Part shown: piece by piece, positions 16,771 to 30,318 of the stretch
How the letters are laid out: every line of letters starts with the position of its first letter
How positions within the stretch are numbered: position 1 is the stretch's first letter
Assembly (NCBI GenBank): GCA_009668945.1
Contig: SBEH01000003.1
Span: 99,437 to 163,436, forward strand
Direction: 5' to 3'
Length of the DNA stretch: 64,000 bases
DNA from: Actinomycetota bacterium
Lineage (GTDB): Bacteria; Actinomycetota; Coriobacteriia; Anaerosomatales; Anaerosomataceae
Position numbers and translations under genes: made by a program
The notes under the pieces: model-generated
The model's database searches: none
What the model saw: only the letters and a program-made list of their open reading frames with translations
Told to the model about the DNA's origin: nothing

Positions 16771-17415
16771 ATGAACAAGGTGATCCACATCGACCCGGAA
16801 AACCCCTCGGCGGAGGTCGTCAATCTCGCCGCCACGATCTTGAGGGACGGGGGCATCGTAGTGTTCCCGACCGAGACCGTGTATGGGATAGGCGCTTCCG
16901 CTACGTCGTGTCTGGGGCCGCAGGAGATCATCGACATCAAGATGCGACCCAAGAACAAGCCGCTGCCGTGGCTCGTCGAGGATGAGGCGGCACTCGACAA
17001 GTACGGTGTGGATGCGCCCGAGTACGCACACACGCTGGCCCGGGCGTTCTGGCCTGGAGCGATGACGCTGGTGGTCAAGGCGGCCGACATCGTTGCCCCG
17101 GAGTTCCGCGACGACCGCGGTGCGGTCGCTCTTCGATCCCCGGACCACGAACTCGTGCAGGAGCTCATCCGCGCGTCGGGCGCTGCGATCATCACAACCT
17201 CGGCCAACACCTCCGGCAAGCCGGCAGCGGCGTCGTTCGAGGAGCTCGAGGAGCGGATCATCGCTGCCGCCGACGTGACCCTTGACGGGGGCGAGACCGC
17301 GCATGGGATGGCCTCCACGGTGGTGGACTGCACGGGTCCCGAACCCGTTGTGACCCGCGTTGGCCCTATCCCCGCGGAGGAGATCATGGCCGTCGCGAAG
17401 GGCCTCACGTCGTAG
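16771..17415 (+). CDS. L-threonylcarbamoyladenylate synthase (Sua5/YciO/YrdC family)
   Basis: Makes threonylcarbamoyl-AMP from threonine, bicarbonate and ATP for the t6A37 modification of tRNA. The 214-residue protein has the family motifs FPTETVYGIGASA (~31-43), KMRPKNKPLP (~56-65), and SANTSGKPAA near 150. It is a single-domain form close to TsaC/YwlC in size, with no large C-terminal Sua5 domain. It lies 12 bp after prmC, as in other actinobacteria. Confidence 0.92.
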   Translation: MNKVIHIDPENPSAEVVNLAATILRDGGIVVFPTETVYGIGASATSCLGPQEIIDIKMRPKNKPLPWLVEDEAALDKYGVDAPEYAHTLARAFWPGAMTLVVKAADIVAPEFRDDRGAVALRSPDHELVQELIRASGAAIITTSANTSGKPAAASFEELEERIIAAADVTLDGGETAHGMASTVVDCTGPEPVVTRVGPIPAEEIMAVAKGLTS

Positions 17416-17438
17416 GCTTCGTGCGCGTGCCGATACGC

Positions 17439-17480
17439 TACAATCTGCGGGAGGCGCCCCGGTCGGGCCGCCTCCCGCAG
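17439..17480 (+). promoter_or_regulatory. -10 element and 12-bp dyad ahead of rpiB
   Basis: TACAAT (17439-17444) is followed at once by CTGCGGGAGGCG (17445-17456), whose exact complement stands at 17469-17480 with a 12-nt loop. The dyad may be an operator, a terminator for the upstream gene, or both. The rpiB ribosome site follows at 17488-17495. The -35 region is weak. Confidence 0.5.
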
Positions 17481-17498
17481 ACGCAGTCAGGGGAGTCC

Positions 17499-17945
17499 AT
17501 GCGCATCTTCCTCGGCGCCGATCACGCCGGCTTTGAGCTCAAGGAGCACGTCCGGCGATGGTTGATGGCCTCGGGATACGAGGTCACAGACGTCGGTACC
17601 GACGGCGAGGCATCGGTGGACTACCCGGACTTCGCGCGCCTCGTGGCTGAGGCTGTCGGCCGCCGCGATGCGGACTTCGGCGTGCTCGTGTGCGGAACGG
17701 GGCTGGGAATGGCCATCGCGGCGAACAAGGTGCCGGGTGTCCGGGCCGTTCCGGTCTCCGATCCGGAGATCGCGCGCATGTCGCGCCTCCACAACGACGC
17801 GAACGTCATCGCGCTTCCCGGGCGGCACATCGCGCCGGAGACAGCCGAAGCGGTGCTGCAGGCGTTCCTCACCACCGACTTCGAGGGCGGCAGGCACCAG
17901 CGTCGGCTCGACAAGATACGCGAGCTCGAGGAATCCGAGAGATAA
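17499..17945 (+). CDS. rpiB: Ribose-5-phosphate isomerase B
   Basis: Interconverts ribose 5-phosphate and ribulose 5-phosphate. The 148-residue protein has the RpiB/LacAB signatures [11 protein letters not shown] (~5-15), [13 protein letters not shown] (~66-78, with the catalytic Cys) and [14 protein letters not shown] chose the ATG at 17499 with CAGGGGAG upstream; an in-frame start at 17421 would lie upstream of the predicted promoter. glyA follows after 16 bp with its own ribosome site. Confidence 0.94.
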   Translation: MRIFLGADHAGFELKEHVRRWLMASGYEVTDVGTDGEASVDYPDFARLVAEAVGRRDADFGVLVCGTGLGMAIAANKVPGVRAVPVSDPEIARMSRLHNDANVIALPGRHIAPETAEAVLQAFLTTDFEGGRHQRRLDKIRELEESER

Positions 17946-17961
17946 GAGGAGACGAACCCGT

Positions 17962-19206
17962 ATGGCACTGCGCTACATCCCGGCGTCCGATCCCGAGCTT
18001 GCCGCGGCTATCGACAGCGAGCTCGCCCGGCAGCGCGAGAGCATCGAGCTCATCGCGTCCGAGAACTTCGTGTCGATGGCGGTCCTCGAGGCGGCCGGCA
18101 CCGTTCTCACGAACAAGTACGCCGAGGGGCTGCCCGGCAAGCGCTACTACGGCGGCTGCGAGCGCGTCGATGTGGTCGAGGACCTCGCGCGCGAGCGGGC
18201 CAAGAAGCTCTTCGGCGCCGACCACGCAAACGTCCAGCCCCACGCCGGTGCGCCGGCGAACCTGGCGGTGTACTACGCGTTCCTGAATCCTGGCGACACG
18301 TACCTCGGCATGAACCTGGCCATGGGCGGTCATCTGACGCACGGTTCTCCGGTGAACTTCTCTGGCAAGTGGTTCAACGTCGTGCCGTACGGACTGGGTG
18401 CGGACGAGCGCATCGACTACGACGCGCTCGAGCGTCTCGCCAAGCAGCACCGGCCGAAGATGATCATCGCGGGCGCCTCGGCGTACCCGCGCATCATCGA
18501 CTTCGAGCGGTTCGCACAGATCGCGGGCGAGGTGGGCGCGAAGCTCATGGTGGACATGGCGCACATCGCGGGGCTCGTTGCCACAGGTGCGCACCCGTCG
18601 CCCGTGCCGCACGCCGACGTCGTCACATCCACCACCCACAAGACGCTGCGCGGCCCGCGAAGCGGACTCATCCTCTGCAAGGCCGAGCACCAGGTGGCCA
18701 TCGACAAAGCAGTGTTTCCCGGACTCCAGGGTGGGCCGCTCGAGCACATAATCGCCGCGAAGGCGGTCGCGTTCCACGAGGCCATGCAGCCGGAGTTCAA
18801 GACCTACATCGACGCCGTGGTCACCAACGCCCGGGTCATGGGCGAGGCGATGGTCGAGGGTGGCCTGCGCCTCGTTTCCGGCGGTACCGACAACCACCTC
18901 ATGCTCGTGGATCTTCGCCCCGCCCAGGTCACGGGCAAGGAGGCCGAGCGCCTGCTCGAGGAGATCGGCCTCACCGTCAACAAGAACGCGATACCGAACG
19001 ACCCCGAGAGCCCGTTCGTCACGAGCGGGATCCGTGTCGGCTCGGCTGCGATGACGACCCGCGGCTTCGGCGAGGAGGAGGCGCACACGGTCGGCCGCCT
19101 CATCGCCGAAGCGATCTTCAAGCGCGACGAGCCCAATCGCCTTGAGGCCATCAAGGCCGAGGTCAAGGCCCTCATCGACGCACACCCGCTGTACCCGGAG
19201 CTCTGA
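17962..19206 (+). CDS. glyA: Serine hydroxymethyltransferase
   Basis: PLP enzyme converting serine and tetrahydrofolate to glycine and methylene-tetrahydrofolate, which ThyX upstream can use. The 414-residue protein has [11 protein letters not shown] (~27-37), [20 protein letters not shown], and the PLP lysine near 227 in [14 protein letters not shown]. The ATG at 17962 follows TAAGAGGAG. Length matches bacterial GlyA. upp starts 22 bp downstream. Confidence 0.96.
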   Translation: MALRYIPASDPELAAAIDSELARQRESIELIASENFVSMAVLEAAGTVLTNKYAEGLPGKRYYGGCERVDVVEDLARERAKKLFGADHANVQPHAGAPANLAVYYAFLNPGDTYLGMNLAMGGHLTHGSPVNFSGKWFNVVPYGLGADERIDYDALERLAKQHRPKMIIAGASAYPRIIDFERFAQIAGEVGAKLMVDMAHIAGLVATGAHPSPVPHADVVTSTTHKTLRGPRSGLILCKAEHQVAIDKAVFPGLQGGPLEHIIAAKAVAFHEAMQPEFKTYIDAVVTNARVMGEAMVEGGLRLVSGGTDNHLMLVDLRPAQVTGKEAERLLEEIGLTVNKNAIPNDPESPFVTSGIRVGSAAMTTRGFGEEEAHTVGRLIAEAIFKRDEPNRLEAIKAEVKALIDAHPLYPEL

Positions 19207-19228
19207 TCCGGGCAAGGAGGAGTGACAA

Positions 19229-19876
19229 GTGGTATCGGATCCTCGCTGGGACAACGTGGTCGTCATCGACCACCCGCTCGTGCAGCACAAGCTGTCTATC
19301 CTGCGCGATGCGGGTACGGGTGCGAAGGAGTTCCGCGAGCTCGTGAAGGAGCTGGCGATGCTCGAGGCGTACGAGGCCACGCGCTCGTTCCACCTGGCCG
19401 AGTCCGTCGTGAACACGCCGATTACCGACACCACGACGTACGTGCTCGCCGGGAAGAAGGTCGCGGTCATCCCGATCCTGCGTGCGGGCCTCGGCATGGT
19501 CGACGGCATCCTCGAGCTCATACCGGCCGCCAAGGTGGGGCACGTCGGTCTGTACCGCGACCCGGAGACGCTGCAGCCGGTCGAGTACTACTGCAAGCTC
19601 CCCGAGGACATCGGCGAACGCGACGTGCTCATCGTCGACCCGATGCTTGCGACAGGCGGATCGGCGGCAGCCGCGGTGCAGTTCCTGCGAGACAAGGCTG
19701 CCCGCGAGATCAACCTGCTCGTGCTCATCGCGGCGCCCGAGGGTATCGAGGAGATCAACCGCACGTGCCGTGACATCACGATCTACACGTGCGCTATCGA
19801 TAGCCACTTGAACGACCACGGCTACATCGTTCCCGGGCTCGGGGACGCCGGCGACCGGCTGTTCGGTACGAGGTAG
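19229..19876 (+). CDS. upp: Uracil phosphoribosyltransferase
   Basis: Salvages uracil to UMP with PRPP. The 215-residue protein has [13 protein letters not shown] at the N-terminus, [13 protein letters not shown], and the PRPP loop [14 protein letters not shown] (~131-144). The uracil-binding end [16 protein letters not shown] is complete. The GTG has GCAAGGAGGAG upstream. It precedes a dCMP deaminase, giving a small pyrimidine salvage group. Confidence 0.95.
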   Translation: MVSDPRWDNVVVIDHPLVQHKLSILRDAGTGAKEFRELVKELAMLEAYEATRSFHLAESVVNTPITDTTTYVLAGKKVAVIPILRAGLGMVDGILELIPAAKVGHVGLYRDPETLQPVEYYCKLPEDIGERDVLIVDPMLATGGSAAAAVQFLRDKAAREINLLVLIAAPEGIEEINRTCRDITIYTCAIDSHLNDHGYIVPGLGDAGDRLFGTR

Positions 19877-19889
19877 CGGGGGAGACGAC

Positions 19890-20348
19890 ATGGCGAGACC
19901 GTCGTGGGACGAGTACTTCATGGCGATCACCGACCAGGTGGCCGAGCGCGCGACCTGCAAGAGGCGCAAGATCGGCGCGGTTCTCGTGAAGGACAAGCGG
20001 ATTCTCGCTACGGGCTACAACGGCGTGCCGAGCGGCCTGGCTCACTGCGATGAGGTCGGCTGCCTGCGCGAGCAGCGTGGCATCCCCTCGGGGACTCAGC
20101 ACGAGCTCTGCCGCGGGATCCACGCCGAGCAGAATGCGGTGATCCAGGCGGCGAGGCACGGCATCGCTATCGACGGCGCCACCGTCTACTGCACGCACCA
20201 GCCGTGCGTGCTGTGCGCGAAGATCCTCATCAACGCCGGCGTGAAAGAGATCGTCTTCCGCGATGCATATCCTGACGAACTTGCCTGCGAGATGCTCGCC
20301 GAGGCGGGGATCACACCGCGGTGCTATCCGAGTGGTGAGGGTGCGTGA
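19890..20348 (+). CDS. Deoxycytidylate (dCMP) deaminase
   Basis: Zinc enzyme converting dCMP to dUMP, the substrate of thymidylate synthase. The 152-residue protein has the N-terminal segment [25 protein letters not shown], the HAEQNAV zinc and proton-shuttle motif (~78-84) and [15 protein letters not shown] with the two Cys ligands. It matches the ComEB/dCMP deaminase group. Its last four bases overlap the wecA start. With thyX and glyA nearby it fits a dTMP supply cluster. Confidence 0.92.
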   Translation: MARPSWDEYFMAITDQVAERATCKRRKIGAVLVKDKRILATGYNGVPSGLAHCDEVGCLREQRGIPSGTQHELCRGIHAEQNAVIQAARHGIAIDGATVYCTHQPCVLCAKILINAGVKEIVFRDAYPDELACEMLAEAGITPRCYPSGEGA

Positions 20349-21418
20349 ACCTGGTCCCGCATCTTGCCGTCATCGCGACGGCTCTCGGGGTGACGCTCGC
20401 GCTCACGCCCCTTGTGCGCCTGGTCGGGACCCGCTGGGGCATCGTTTCGCACTCCGGAGGGCGCCACGTCCACCATGGCGCGATTCCTCGCATCGGAGGA
20501 GCGGCGATGTTCGGCGGGTTTGCCGCTGCGGTCTTCGTGCGCTGGCTGGGGGAGAGGCTTTGGGGTTGGCCGCCGGCCCTCACCATCGTGGGCGAACCCG
20601 TTCTCGGCGTGCTCGCCGGACTCGGAGTGATGTTCGCCGTCGGCCTACTGGACGACGTGGTAGACCTGTCGGCGGGACAGAAGCTGGCCGGCCAGATCAT
20701 CGGAGCCGGGATAGCCTTCGCTGGCGGGGTGAGCATCGACTTCGTGGGCAATCCCATCGCGGGCGGGATCCAGATGCTCGGCTTCCTGTCGCTGCCGATC
20801 ACGCTGTTCTGGATGGTCGGGTTCGCGAACGTCGTGAATCTCATCGACGGGATGGACGGCCTCGCCGCTGGCATCACGGCCATAGCGGCGGTAAGCCTCC
20901 TCGTGCTCGCCGAAGAGACCAACCAGCCCCTGGCGGCGGTTCTCGCAGCCGCGCTTGTGGGTGTCTGCGTGGGATTCCTGCGCTACAACTTCAACCCGGC
21001 ATCGATCTTCATGGGCGACTCAGGTGCGCTGTTCTTGGGGTTCGCGCTCGCGTGCATCTCGCTTCTGGGTGTGATGAAGTCCGTCGCCGCGATCACGTTG
21101 GTGGTTCCGCTGCTCATAATCGGCGTGCCGGTCTTCGACACGCTCTCCGCCATCATCCGCCGACGCAGGAGTGGTCGTCCGGTGCACGAGGCCGACAAGG
21201 GACACATCCATCATCGGCTGCTCGGCCGAGGGTTCACGGTGCGGCAGACGGTGCTGATCATCTACGTCTGGTCGATTGCCCTGGCCGTCGGCGGGTACGC
21301 GATGCGTTGGGTGGCGCCGGTCTTCAAGATCCTGACATTCGTGCTGCTAGCAGGGCTTTCGGGCCTCATGGCGTACTGGCTCGGCCTGTTCGAGGTGGCG
21401 CATCACGACGAGGACTAG
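20345..21418 (+). CDS. wecA: Undecaprenyl-phosphate N-acetylglucosaminyl-1-phosphate transferase
   Basis: Attaches GlcNAc-1-phosphate to undecaprenyl phosphate, starting cell-wall polysaccharide synthesis. The 357-residue protein has about ten membrane segments and the MraY/WecA motifs [34 protein letters not shown] and [13 protein letters not shown], then the [11 protein letters not shown] loop. The GTG overlaps the upstream stop (GTGA). Its place before the ATP synthase genes is the conserved actinobacterial order (rfe-atpI-atpB). Confidence 0.93.
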   Translation: MNLVPHLAVIATALGVTLALTPLVRLVGTRWGIVSHSGGRHVHHGAIPRIGGAAMFGGFAAAVFVRWLGERLWGWPPALTIVGEPVLGVLAGLGVMFAVGLLDDVVDLSAGQKLAGQIIGAGIAFAGGVSIDFVGNPIAGGIQMLGFLSLPITLFWMVGFANVVNLIDGMDGLAAGITAIAAVSLLVLAEETNQPLAAVLAAALVGVCVGFLRYNFNPASIFMGDSGALFLGFALACISLLGVMKSVAAITLVVPLLIIGVPVFDTLSAIIRRRRSGRPVHEADKGHIHHRLLGRGFTVRQTVLIIYVWSIALAVGGYAMRWVAPVFKILTFVLLAGLSGLMAYWLGLFEVAHHDED

Positions 21419-21458
21419 CGGTTCCGCGGCGTGCTTGCACACGCGCCCTGGCGTTTTC

Positions 21459-21487
21459 TTGTTGCACCACTGACGTTGTTGTATAGT
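21459..21487 (+). promoter_or_regulatory. ATP synthase operon promoter
   Basis: TTGTTG (21459-21464) and TATAGT (21482-21487) are separated by 17 bp. They lie in the only long gap before the atp genes. Transcription would start near 21494, about 100 bp before the atpI-like gene. Confidence 0.6.
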
Positions 21488-21597
21488 GAGCACGCTTTTC
21501 GGCAGGCCACCCCCCGGGGCCTCATGCGGACCTTCGAGTCTCGTGCGCTACTCCGGCGTACACGCGGACGTCTGCCTTCCCCGGCCTGTGGCTGCAG

Positions 21598-21954
21598 GTG
21601 GGGTCGAGGGACTCGTTCGAAGGGACATGCGCGATTCCGGTTGTAGCTTCCCTGTTCGGCCATCCTCTGGTCGCCGCGGCACTCGGCGTGCTGCTCGGCG
21701 GCCTCCTCACGTTCGTCTCGCGCCGGTCGAGTGAGCTGGTCACTCCCTATGACCCCTTCCGGGGCATGGTGAAGTACGGCGCCCTCATGCTCGCGCGCAT
21801 GTCCTTCGCGATCGTAGCCCTCGCGCTGTACTTCATCGTGGCGCGTGACGGGATCGCCCCGTTCGGCGTCGCGCTCGGCGTTTCGTTCGTAGCCGGTCTC
21901 CTCATCGAGGCCGTGAGAGCGTCCTGTCCGCACATCTCTCGCACGTCCGCCTGA
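21598..21954 (+). CDS. Small membrane protein in the atpI position
   Basis: A 118-residue protein with about four hydrophobic segments (around 17-36, 52-75, 82-110) but little sequence conservation. It sits just before atpB, where most ATP synthase operons have atpI, a c-ring assembly factor, so that role is inferred from position. The GTG at 21598 is uncertain, since only a weak ribosome site (GCAG) precedes it. Internal Val or Leu codons around 21640 could also serve as starts. Confidence 0.6.
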   Translation: MGSRDSFEGTCAIPVVASLFGHPLVAAALGVLLGGLLTFVSRRSSELVTPYDPFRGMVKYGALMLARMSFAIVALALYFIVARDGIAPFGVALGVSFVAGLLIEAVRASCPHISRTSA

Positions 21955-21971
21955 GGAGGGAGATCGCAACC

Positions 21972-22775
21972 GTGTCAGCACCCGTCGTCACAGCCGCCGA
22001 AGCGGTGGAGGCAAGTCCGATGACCGAGAAGATCGCCGAGCTCTTGCACGAGCTGTCGGTCCGCCCGTTCTCGGAGCACGCCGCATTCAGCCTCACGAAC
22101 TACACGTTCTGGCTGATCATCGCGGTCGTCCTGCTCCTGGTCTTCGTCGTCGTAGCGTCGCGCAAGGCCAGGCTCGTGCCGAGCGGCGTGGGGAACATCG
22201 CCGAGGCTGCCGTCGACTTCGTACGCAACGGCGTCTGCGTCGACATCATGGGGCCGGAGGGCAAGAAGTGCTTCCCGTTCATCGGGACGATGTTCTTCTT
22301 CGTGCTGTTCAACAACTTGCTCGGCAACATCCCGCCGGCGCTTCCCGGCACGGGGACGGTCGGTACCACCTTCACGTGGGCGATAGTCGTGTTCCTCGTC
22401 TACAACGGCATCGGCATCAAGAAGATCGGGTTCTTCCGCTACATCAAGGCGCTCGTCCCCTCGGGCACGCCGGTCTTCCTTGCGCCGCTGATCTTCGTGA
22501 TCGAGCTCATCTCGCACTTCTTGCGCCCGTTCACGCTGGGCGTCCGACTCTTCGCCAACATGTACGCGGGCCACATCATGCTGGGCGTGTTCACGGTGTT
22601 CATGGCGCTTGCACTCGAGCACTTCACCGCCACCAGCGCCATCGTCCTGCCGCTCTCGTTCCTGATGAGCGTGATCCTACGCGCGTTCGAGGTCTTCGTG
22701 GCCGTTCTGCAGGCGTACATCTTCACGATCCTGACGGCGGTCTACATCAACGGCGCGATTCACGCCGAGCACTAG
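21972..22775 (+). CDS. atpB: ATP synthase F0 subunit a
   Basis: Membrane stator subunit with the proton half-channels. The 267-residue protein has FNNLLGNIPPALPG and the essential arginine near residue 191 (FTLGVRLFANMYAGH), then the last helix VAVLQAYIFTILTAVYING. The GTG start is preceded by GAGGAGGG. The first ~50 residues are soluble and Glu-rich. atpE follows. Confidence 0.95.
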   Translation: MSAPVVTAAEAVEASPMTEKIAELLHELSVRPFSEHAAFSLTNYTFWLIIAVVLLLVFVVVASRKARLVPSGVGNIAEAAVDFVRNGVCVDIMGPEGKKCFPFIGTMFFFVLFNNLLGNIPPALPGTGTVGTTFTWAIVVFLVYNGIGIKKIGFFRYIKALVPSGTPVFLAPLIFVIELISHFLRPFTLGVRLFANMYAGHIMLGVFTVFMALALEHFTATSAIVLPLSFLMSVILRAFEVFVAVLQAYIFTILTAVYINGAIHAEH

Positions 22776-22868
22776 GTTTCGCTCGTCGTGCGAAGCGCGC
22801 GACGTGTTGGATACGGGAACAGTCATCCGCCGACGGATGCGGCGGGTGGGGAACAGAAGGAGGAAGTT

Positions 22869-23078
22869 ATGCAATCTTTGGGTGCTGCGCTCGCGTTCGG
22901 TCTCGGAGGTATCGGTGCCGCCATCGGTCTGTCGATCGTCGGCGCCAAGACCATCGAGTCGATGGCCCGCCAGCCCGAGATGGCCGGTCGCCTGCAGACC
23001 ACCATGTTCATCGCCCTCGGCATGATCGAGGCCATCGGCCTCCTCGGATTCGTCCTCGCCTTCGTTCTGAACGCCTAG
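22869..23078 (+). CDS. atpE: ATP synthase F0 subunit c
   Basis: Forms the rotating proteolipid ring. The 69-residue hairpin has the glycine helix FGLGGIGAAIG and the ion-carrying Glu54 in LGMIEAIGLLGF. The residue after this Glu is Ala and helix 1 lacks the Gln seen in sodium-binding rings, so proton coupling is expected. I chose the ATG at 22869, with AAGGAGGAAG just upstream; a longer in-frame start would add a non-conserved 27-residue leader. Confidence 0.95.
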   Translation: MQSLGAALAFGLGGIGAAIGLSIVGAKTIESMARQPEMAGRLQTTMFIALGMIEAIGLLGFVLAFVLNA

Positions 23079-23109
23079 TAGACGCCTACCAAGCGGGAGG
23101 AGCGACAGC

Positions 23110-23610
23110 GTGGAACTCATCATTCCGAACACCACAGAGATGTGGGTCAACGTTGTCGCGTTCGCCGTTCTGTTCATCGTGATGTGGAAGTTCGCCTTCC
23201 CGCCGATCACGAAGATGCTGGACGAGCGCGCCAACAAGATCCGCGAGTCCCTGGAGCGGGCCGAAGAGACCCGCGTCGAGGCCGAGCGGCTGCTCGAGGA
23301 GTACAAAGTCCAGATGGCCGAGGCGCGCGCCGAGGCCACCCAGGTCATAGAGCAGGGCCGCAAGGTGGCCGAGTCTATGAAGACCGAGATCCTGGCCAAG
23401 GCCAAGGAAGAAGCCGAGGCCGAGAAGGCCAAGGCTATCGAGGCCATACAGGCCGAGAAGGCCGCGGCGATGGCGGAGATCAAGGGCGAGGTCGCCGATC
23501 TCTCGGTGGCCGTAGCCGGCAAGATCATCGGCTCCAGCCTCTCCAAGAAGGACCACGAGGCGCTCATCGACAAGTACCTCGCCGAAGTGGGGAGCCTGAA
23601 TGAGAACTAG
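23110..23610 (+). CDS. atpF: ATP synthase F0 subunit b
   Basis: Peripheral stalk subunit of 166 residues. An N-terminal membrane helix (WVNVVAFAVLFIVMWKFAF, ~11-29) is followed by a long Glu/Lys/Ala coiled coil and a C-terminal delta-binding end. RBS GGGAGGAGCG precedes the GTG. It overlaps atpH by 11 bp. It is separate from delta, unlike the fused b-delta gene of mycobacteria. Confidence 0.94.
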   Translation: MELIIPNTTEMWVNVVAFAVLFIVMWKFAFPPITKMLDERANKIRESLERAEETRVEAERLLEEYKVQMAEARAEATQVIEQGRKVAESMKTEILAKAKEEAEAEKAKAIEAIQAEKAAAMAEIKGEVADLSVAVAGKIIGSSLSKKDHEALIDKYLAEVGSLNEN

Positions 23611-24157
23611 CGAGACGATCGAGACCCTCGCACGGGTCCTCTTCGAGCTCGCGACGCTCGCCGATGTCGTCGACGCCGTCGACGGCGACCTCGCATCGGT
23701 GGCCAAGGCCGTTCGCGGCCACGTCGACCTGCACCAGGCGCTCAACGATACGAGCCTGCCCGCGGAGAAGAAGCGCGACATCATGCGCGGCATCTTCGGC
23801 GAGTCGGTCACGCCGGAAGCGCTCTCGATCGTGACGCTCATGGTCGAGCGCGGTCAGACCGACGCCATCGGCGACCTCGCGCGTCTGTTCAGCGAGACCG
23901 CCGAGGCGCAGCGCGGGATCGTGGTCGCCGAAGTCACCACGGCCATCGAGCTCGACGAGCCCATGCGGGCGAAGCTCATCAAGCAGCTCACCGACGCCAC
24001 CGGGCGCCCCGTCACCCTCCGCGAGCGGGTGGACGGCTCGATCCTCGGCGGCATCCGCATCAGTATTGCCGGCCGCGTTCTCGACGGGACCGTGACGTCC
24101 CAGCTCGACGGCGTGCGCCAGGCGCTTGTGACCGCACGTCAGGGAGGTGAGGCGTAA
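23600..24157 (+). CDS. atpH: ATP synthase F1 subunit delta
   Basis: Connects the peripheral stalk to the alpha/beta head. The 185-residue protein has the helical N-terminal domain, and the C-terminal signature begins at GIVVAEVTTAIELDE and ends with DGSILGGIRISIAGRVLDGT. It overlaps the atpF end and abuts the atpA GTG with no spacer, so translation is likely coupled. Confidence 0.94.
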   Translation: MRTSETIETLARVLFELATLADVVDAVDGDLASVAKAVRGHVDLHQALNDTSLPAEKKRDIMRGIFGESVTPEALSIVTLMVERGQTDAIGDLARLFSETAEAQRGIVVAEVTTAIELDEPMRAKLIKQLTDATGRPVTLRERVDGSILGGIRISIAGRVLDGTVTSQLDGVRQALVTARQGGEA

Positions 24158-25723
24158 GTGGCGGAGATCACCGCTAGTGCGATCGGCGACGTGCTGCGAG
24201 CGCAGCTCGAGTCGTACAAGGCCTCCGTTGACGTACGGGAGGTCGGCACCGTCATCCAGATCGGTGACGGTATCGCCCGCGTCGAGGGCCTGAAGGGCGC
24301 CATGGCAGGCGAGCTCCTCGAGTTCGTAGGCCAGGGTGGCGAGATCGTCTACGGCATGGCCTTGAACCTCGACGAGAACGAGGTCGGCGCTGTGCTGATG
24401 GGCGAGACCTCGCTCATCAAGGAGAACGACAGCGTTCGCACATCCGGCCGTGTTGCGGAGGTGCCTTCGGGCCCCGGGCTGCTCGGCCGCGTCGTGAGTC
24501 CGCTCGGCCAGCCGATCGACGGCAAGGGTCCTATCGCCGCCGAGGGCTACCGCCCGGTGGAGTTCCGTGCCCCCGGCGTCATCGAACGCAAAGGCGTCCA
24601 CGAGCCGGTTCAGACCGGCATCATGGCCATCGACTCGATGATCCCGGTCGGCCGCGGCCAGCGCGAACTGATCATCGGCGACCGCCAGACTGGCAAGACC
24701 GCAGTGGCGATCGACGCGATCATCAACCAGAAGGGCAAGGACCTCATCTGCGTGTACGTGGCGATCGGCCAGAAGGCCTCAACCGTGGCGGGTGTGGTCG
24801 AGACCCTTGAGGCGCACGGCGCGATGGAGTACACGATCGTCGTGGCGGCCAATGCTTCCGATCCCGCCCCGCTGCAGTACCTCGCCCCCATGGGCGGCTG
24901 CGCGATGGGTGAGTACTTCATGTACACAGGCGCCGACGGCAAGCCTGCCTCGGCGGACAACCCGGGCCGTCACGTGCTCTGCATCTACGACGACCTCTCC
25001 AAGCAGGCCGTCGCGTACCGCCAGATGTCGCTCACGCTTCGCCGCCCGCCGGGTCGCGAGGCGTACCCTGGCGACGTCTTCTACCTGCACAGCCGCCTGC
25101 TGGAGCGTGCCGTGAAGCTCTCCGACGCAAACGGAGCGGGGTCGCTCACCGCACTTCCCGTGATCGAGACGCAGGCCGGCGACGTGTCGGCGTACATCCC
25201 GACGAACGTCATCTCCATCACAGACGGCCAGATCTTCCTGCAGTCGGACCTGTTCTTCCAGGGCGTCCGCCCCGCCATCAACGTGGGCATCTCGGTGTCG
25301 CGCGTCGGCGGCAACGCGCAGATCAAGGCGATGAAGCAGGTCGCGGGCTCGCTCCGTCTGGACCTGGCCCGCTACCGCGAACTTGCCGCGTTCGCGCAGT
25401 TCGGCAGCGACCTTGACAAGGCGACGCAATCCACGCTCAACCGAGGCGCCCGACTGGTGGAGCTCCTGAAGCAGGGGCGCTACGTGCCCTACGGGGTGGA
25501 GCAGCAGGTCATGGCGATCTTCGCCGGGACCAAGGGCTACATCGACGACCTCCCGGTCGAGAACGTCGAGAAGTTCCGCGACGGGCTGCTCGAGTTCCTC
25601 GAGAACGCCCACCCGGAGATCGGCCGCGCCATCGTAAGCGAGCTCAAACTCTCGGACGAGACCGCCGAGGCGCTCGCCAAGGCGATCGAGGAGTACAAGG
25701 CCGGCTTCGGGGCAGAGGGATAG
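24158..25723 (+). CDS. atpA: ATP synthase F1 subunit alpha
   Basis: Non-catalytic nucleotide-binding subunit of the F1 head. The 521-residue protein has the beta-barrel with [14 protein letters not shown], the P-loop [11 protein letters not shown] (~173-183), [20 protein letters not shown], and the end region [12 protein letters not shown]. Length is typical. GTG start directly after the atpH stop. Confidence 0.97.
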   Translation: MAEITASAIGDVLRAQLESYKASVDVREVGTVIQIGDGIARVEGLKGAMAGELLEFVGQGGEIVYGMALNLDENEVGAVLMGETSLIKENDSVRTSGRVAEVPSGPGLLGRVVSPLGQPIDGKGPIAAEGYRPVEFRAPGVIERKGVHEPVQTGIMAIDSMIPVGRGQRELIIGDRQTGKTAVAIDAIINQKGKDLICVYVAIGQKASTVAGVVETLEAHGAMEYTIVVAANASDPAPLQYLAPMGGCAMGEYFMYTGADGKPASADNPGRHVLCIYDDLSKQAVAYRQMSLTLRRPPGREAYPGDVFYLHSRLLERAVKLSDANGAGSLTALPVIETQAGDVSAYIPTNVISITDGQIFLQSDLFFQGVRPAINVGISVSRVGGNAQIKAMKQVAGSLRLDLARYRELAAFAQFGSDLDKATQSTLNRGARLVELLKQGRYVPYGVEQQVMAIFAGTKGYIDDLPVENVEKFRDGLLEFLENAHPEIGRAIVSELKLSDETAEALAKAIEEYKAGFGAEG

Positions 25724-25727
25724 CCGG

Positions 25728-28053
<2,326 letters not shown>

Positions 28054-28056
28054 ACG

Positions 28057-28485
28057 ATGGCACGCACGCTCCTCTGCGAGATCGTCACGCCGGAGAAGAT
28101 CGTCTACACCAACGAGGTGGAGATGGTGATCGCTCCGACGCTCGACGGCGAGGTCGGCATCCTGCCGCTGCACGCGCCGCTCGTGACCGTGCTCCGGCCC
28201 GGCGAGCTGCGGGTGAGGTACAACGACAACAAGGACGTCGAGTGGTTCGCGGTCTCGGGCGGGTATCTGCAGGTGCACGAGGACAAGGTGATCGTGCTCG
28301 CTGACGCCGCCGAGCACGCGTCGCGCATCGACGTGGAACGCGCCCGAAAGGCGAAGGAGCTCGCGAGTGAGCGCATGGCGGCGATGAAGGAAGCGCCGCT
28401 GATGGAGCGCGAGGACATGACCGAATGCGAAGAGGACCTCAAGTGGTATGAGGTCCAGCTGCAGGTGGCCGAACGCCGCTCATAG
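28057..28485 (+). CDS. atpC: ATP synthase F1 subunit epsilon
   Basis: Rotor-tip subunit that can inhibit ATP hydrolysis. The 142-residue protein has the beta-sandwich start LLCEIVTPEKIVY, the segment EVGILPLHAPLVTVLRPGEL, and a C-terminal helical hairpin (ARKAKELASERM). It lies 3 bp after atpD and is the last gene of the operon, followed by a strong hairpin. Confidence 0.94.
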   Translation: MARTLLCEIVTPEKIVYTNEVEMVIAPTLDGEVGILPLHAPLVTVLRPGELRVRYNDNKDVEWFAVSGGYLQVHEDKVIVLADAAEHASRIDVERARKAKELASERMAAMKEAPLMEREDMTECEEDLKWYEVQLQVAERRS

Positions 28486-28507
28486 GTTTCTCCGGTACGG
28501 CAACGCT

Positions 28508-28541
28508 GACGGCGGGTCCGCGGGTGCGCGGGTCCGCCGTC
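28508..28541 (+). terminator. Hairpin at the end of the ATP synthase operon
   Basis: 15-nt arms 28508-28522 and 28527-28541 pair fully if two central G-U pairs are counted; the loop is GGTG. The sequence after it is TGTTACCTT, only moderately T-rich. It lies 22 bp after the atpC stop. Confidence 0.65.
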
Positions 28542-28588
28542 TGTTACCTTGGGGAACACACGTTGATGGAAGGGACTCCCTGACAGGC

Positions 28589-29845
<1,257 letters not shown>

Positions 29846-29853
29846 GGGGAGCC

Positions 29854-30276
29854 ATGCTCGACCGCGAGGCCATCAAGGGCATCCTGCCGCACCGCGACCC
29901 GTTCCTGCTGGTGGACCGCGTGTTGGAGCTGGAGCCGGGCGTGCGTGCGAAGGCGGAACTCGATGTCACCACCGATGCGTTCTGGGTGCCCGGGCACTTC
30001 CCGCAGTATGCTGTGATGCCCGGCGTGCTCATCGTCGAGGCACTCGCACAGACCGGTGCGGTCGCGCTGCTGTCGCTTCCCGAAAACGTCGGCAAACTTG
30101 CGTTCTTCGCGGGCATCGACAAGGTGCGCTTCAAGCGCCAGGTCGTGCCGGGTGACACGCTTACCTTCGAGGTCGAGATCACGAAGGCCCGGGCGAGCAT
30201 CGGGTTCGGCGAGGCCAAAGCGAGCGTCGGCGGCGAACTCGCCTGTTCGGGCACGCTGATGTTCGCGATACAATAG
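29854..30276 (+). CDS. fabZ: 3-hydroxyacyl-[ACP] dehydratase
   Basis: Hot-dog fold dehydratase of type II fatty acid synthesis. The 140-residue protein has [14 protein letters not shown] at the N-terminus, the catalytic His48 in [14 protein letters not shown] and Glu62 in [10 protein letters not shown]. It lies 8 bp after murA, a pairing also seen in other Gram-positives. Being FabZ rather than FabA is judged from length and motifs. Confidence 0.94.
   Translation: MLDREAIKGILPHRDPFLLVDRVLELEPGVRAKAELDVTTDAFWVPGHFPQYAVMPGVLIVEALAQTGAVALLSLPENVGKLAFFAGIDKVRFKRQVVPGDTLTFEVEITKARASIGFGEAKASVGGELACSGTLMFAIQ
30269..30274 (+). promoter_or_regulatory. Possible -10 element inside the end of fabZ
   Basis: TACAAT overlaps the fabZ stop and would start transcription near 30281, ahead of the dehydrogenase gene and its ribosome site AGGAAAGG. 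No clear -35. Confidence 0.35.
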
Positions 30277-30318
30277 CCCGGCTGCCCGGCATTGAACACA
30301 GGAAAGGCACCGACTCGC

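Noticed and set aside
17869..19533. 554-residue minus-strand open frame over glyA and upp
   Set aside because: Antisense shadow of two conserved enzymes; no motif, no ribosome site that stands out.
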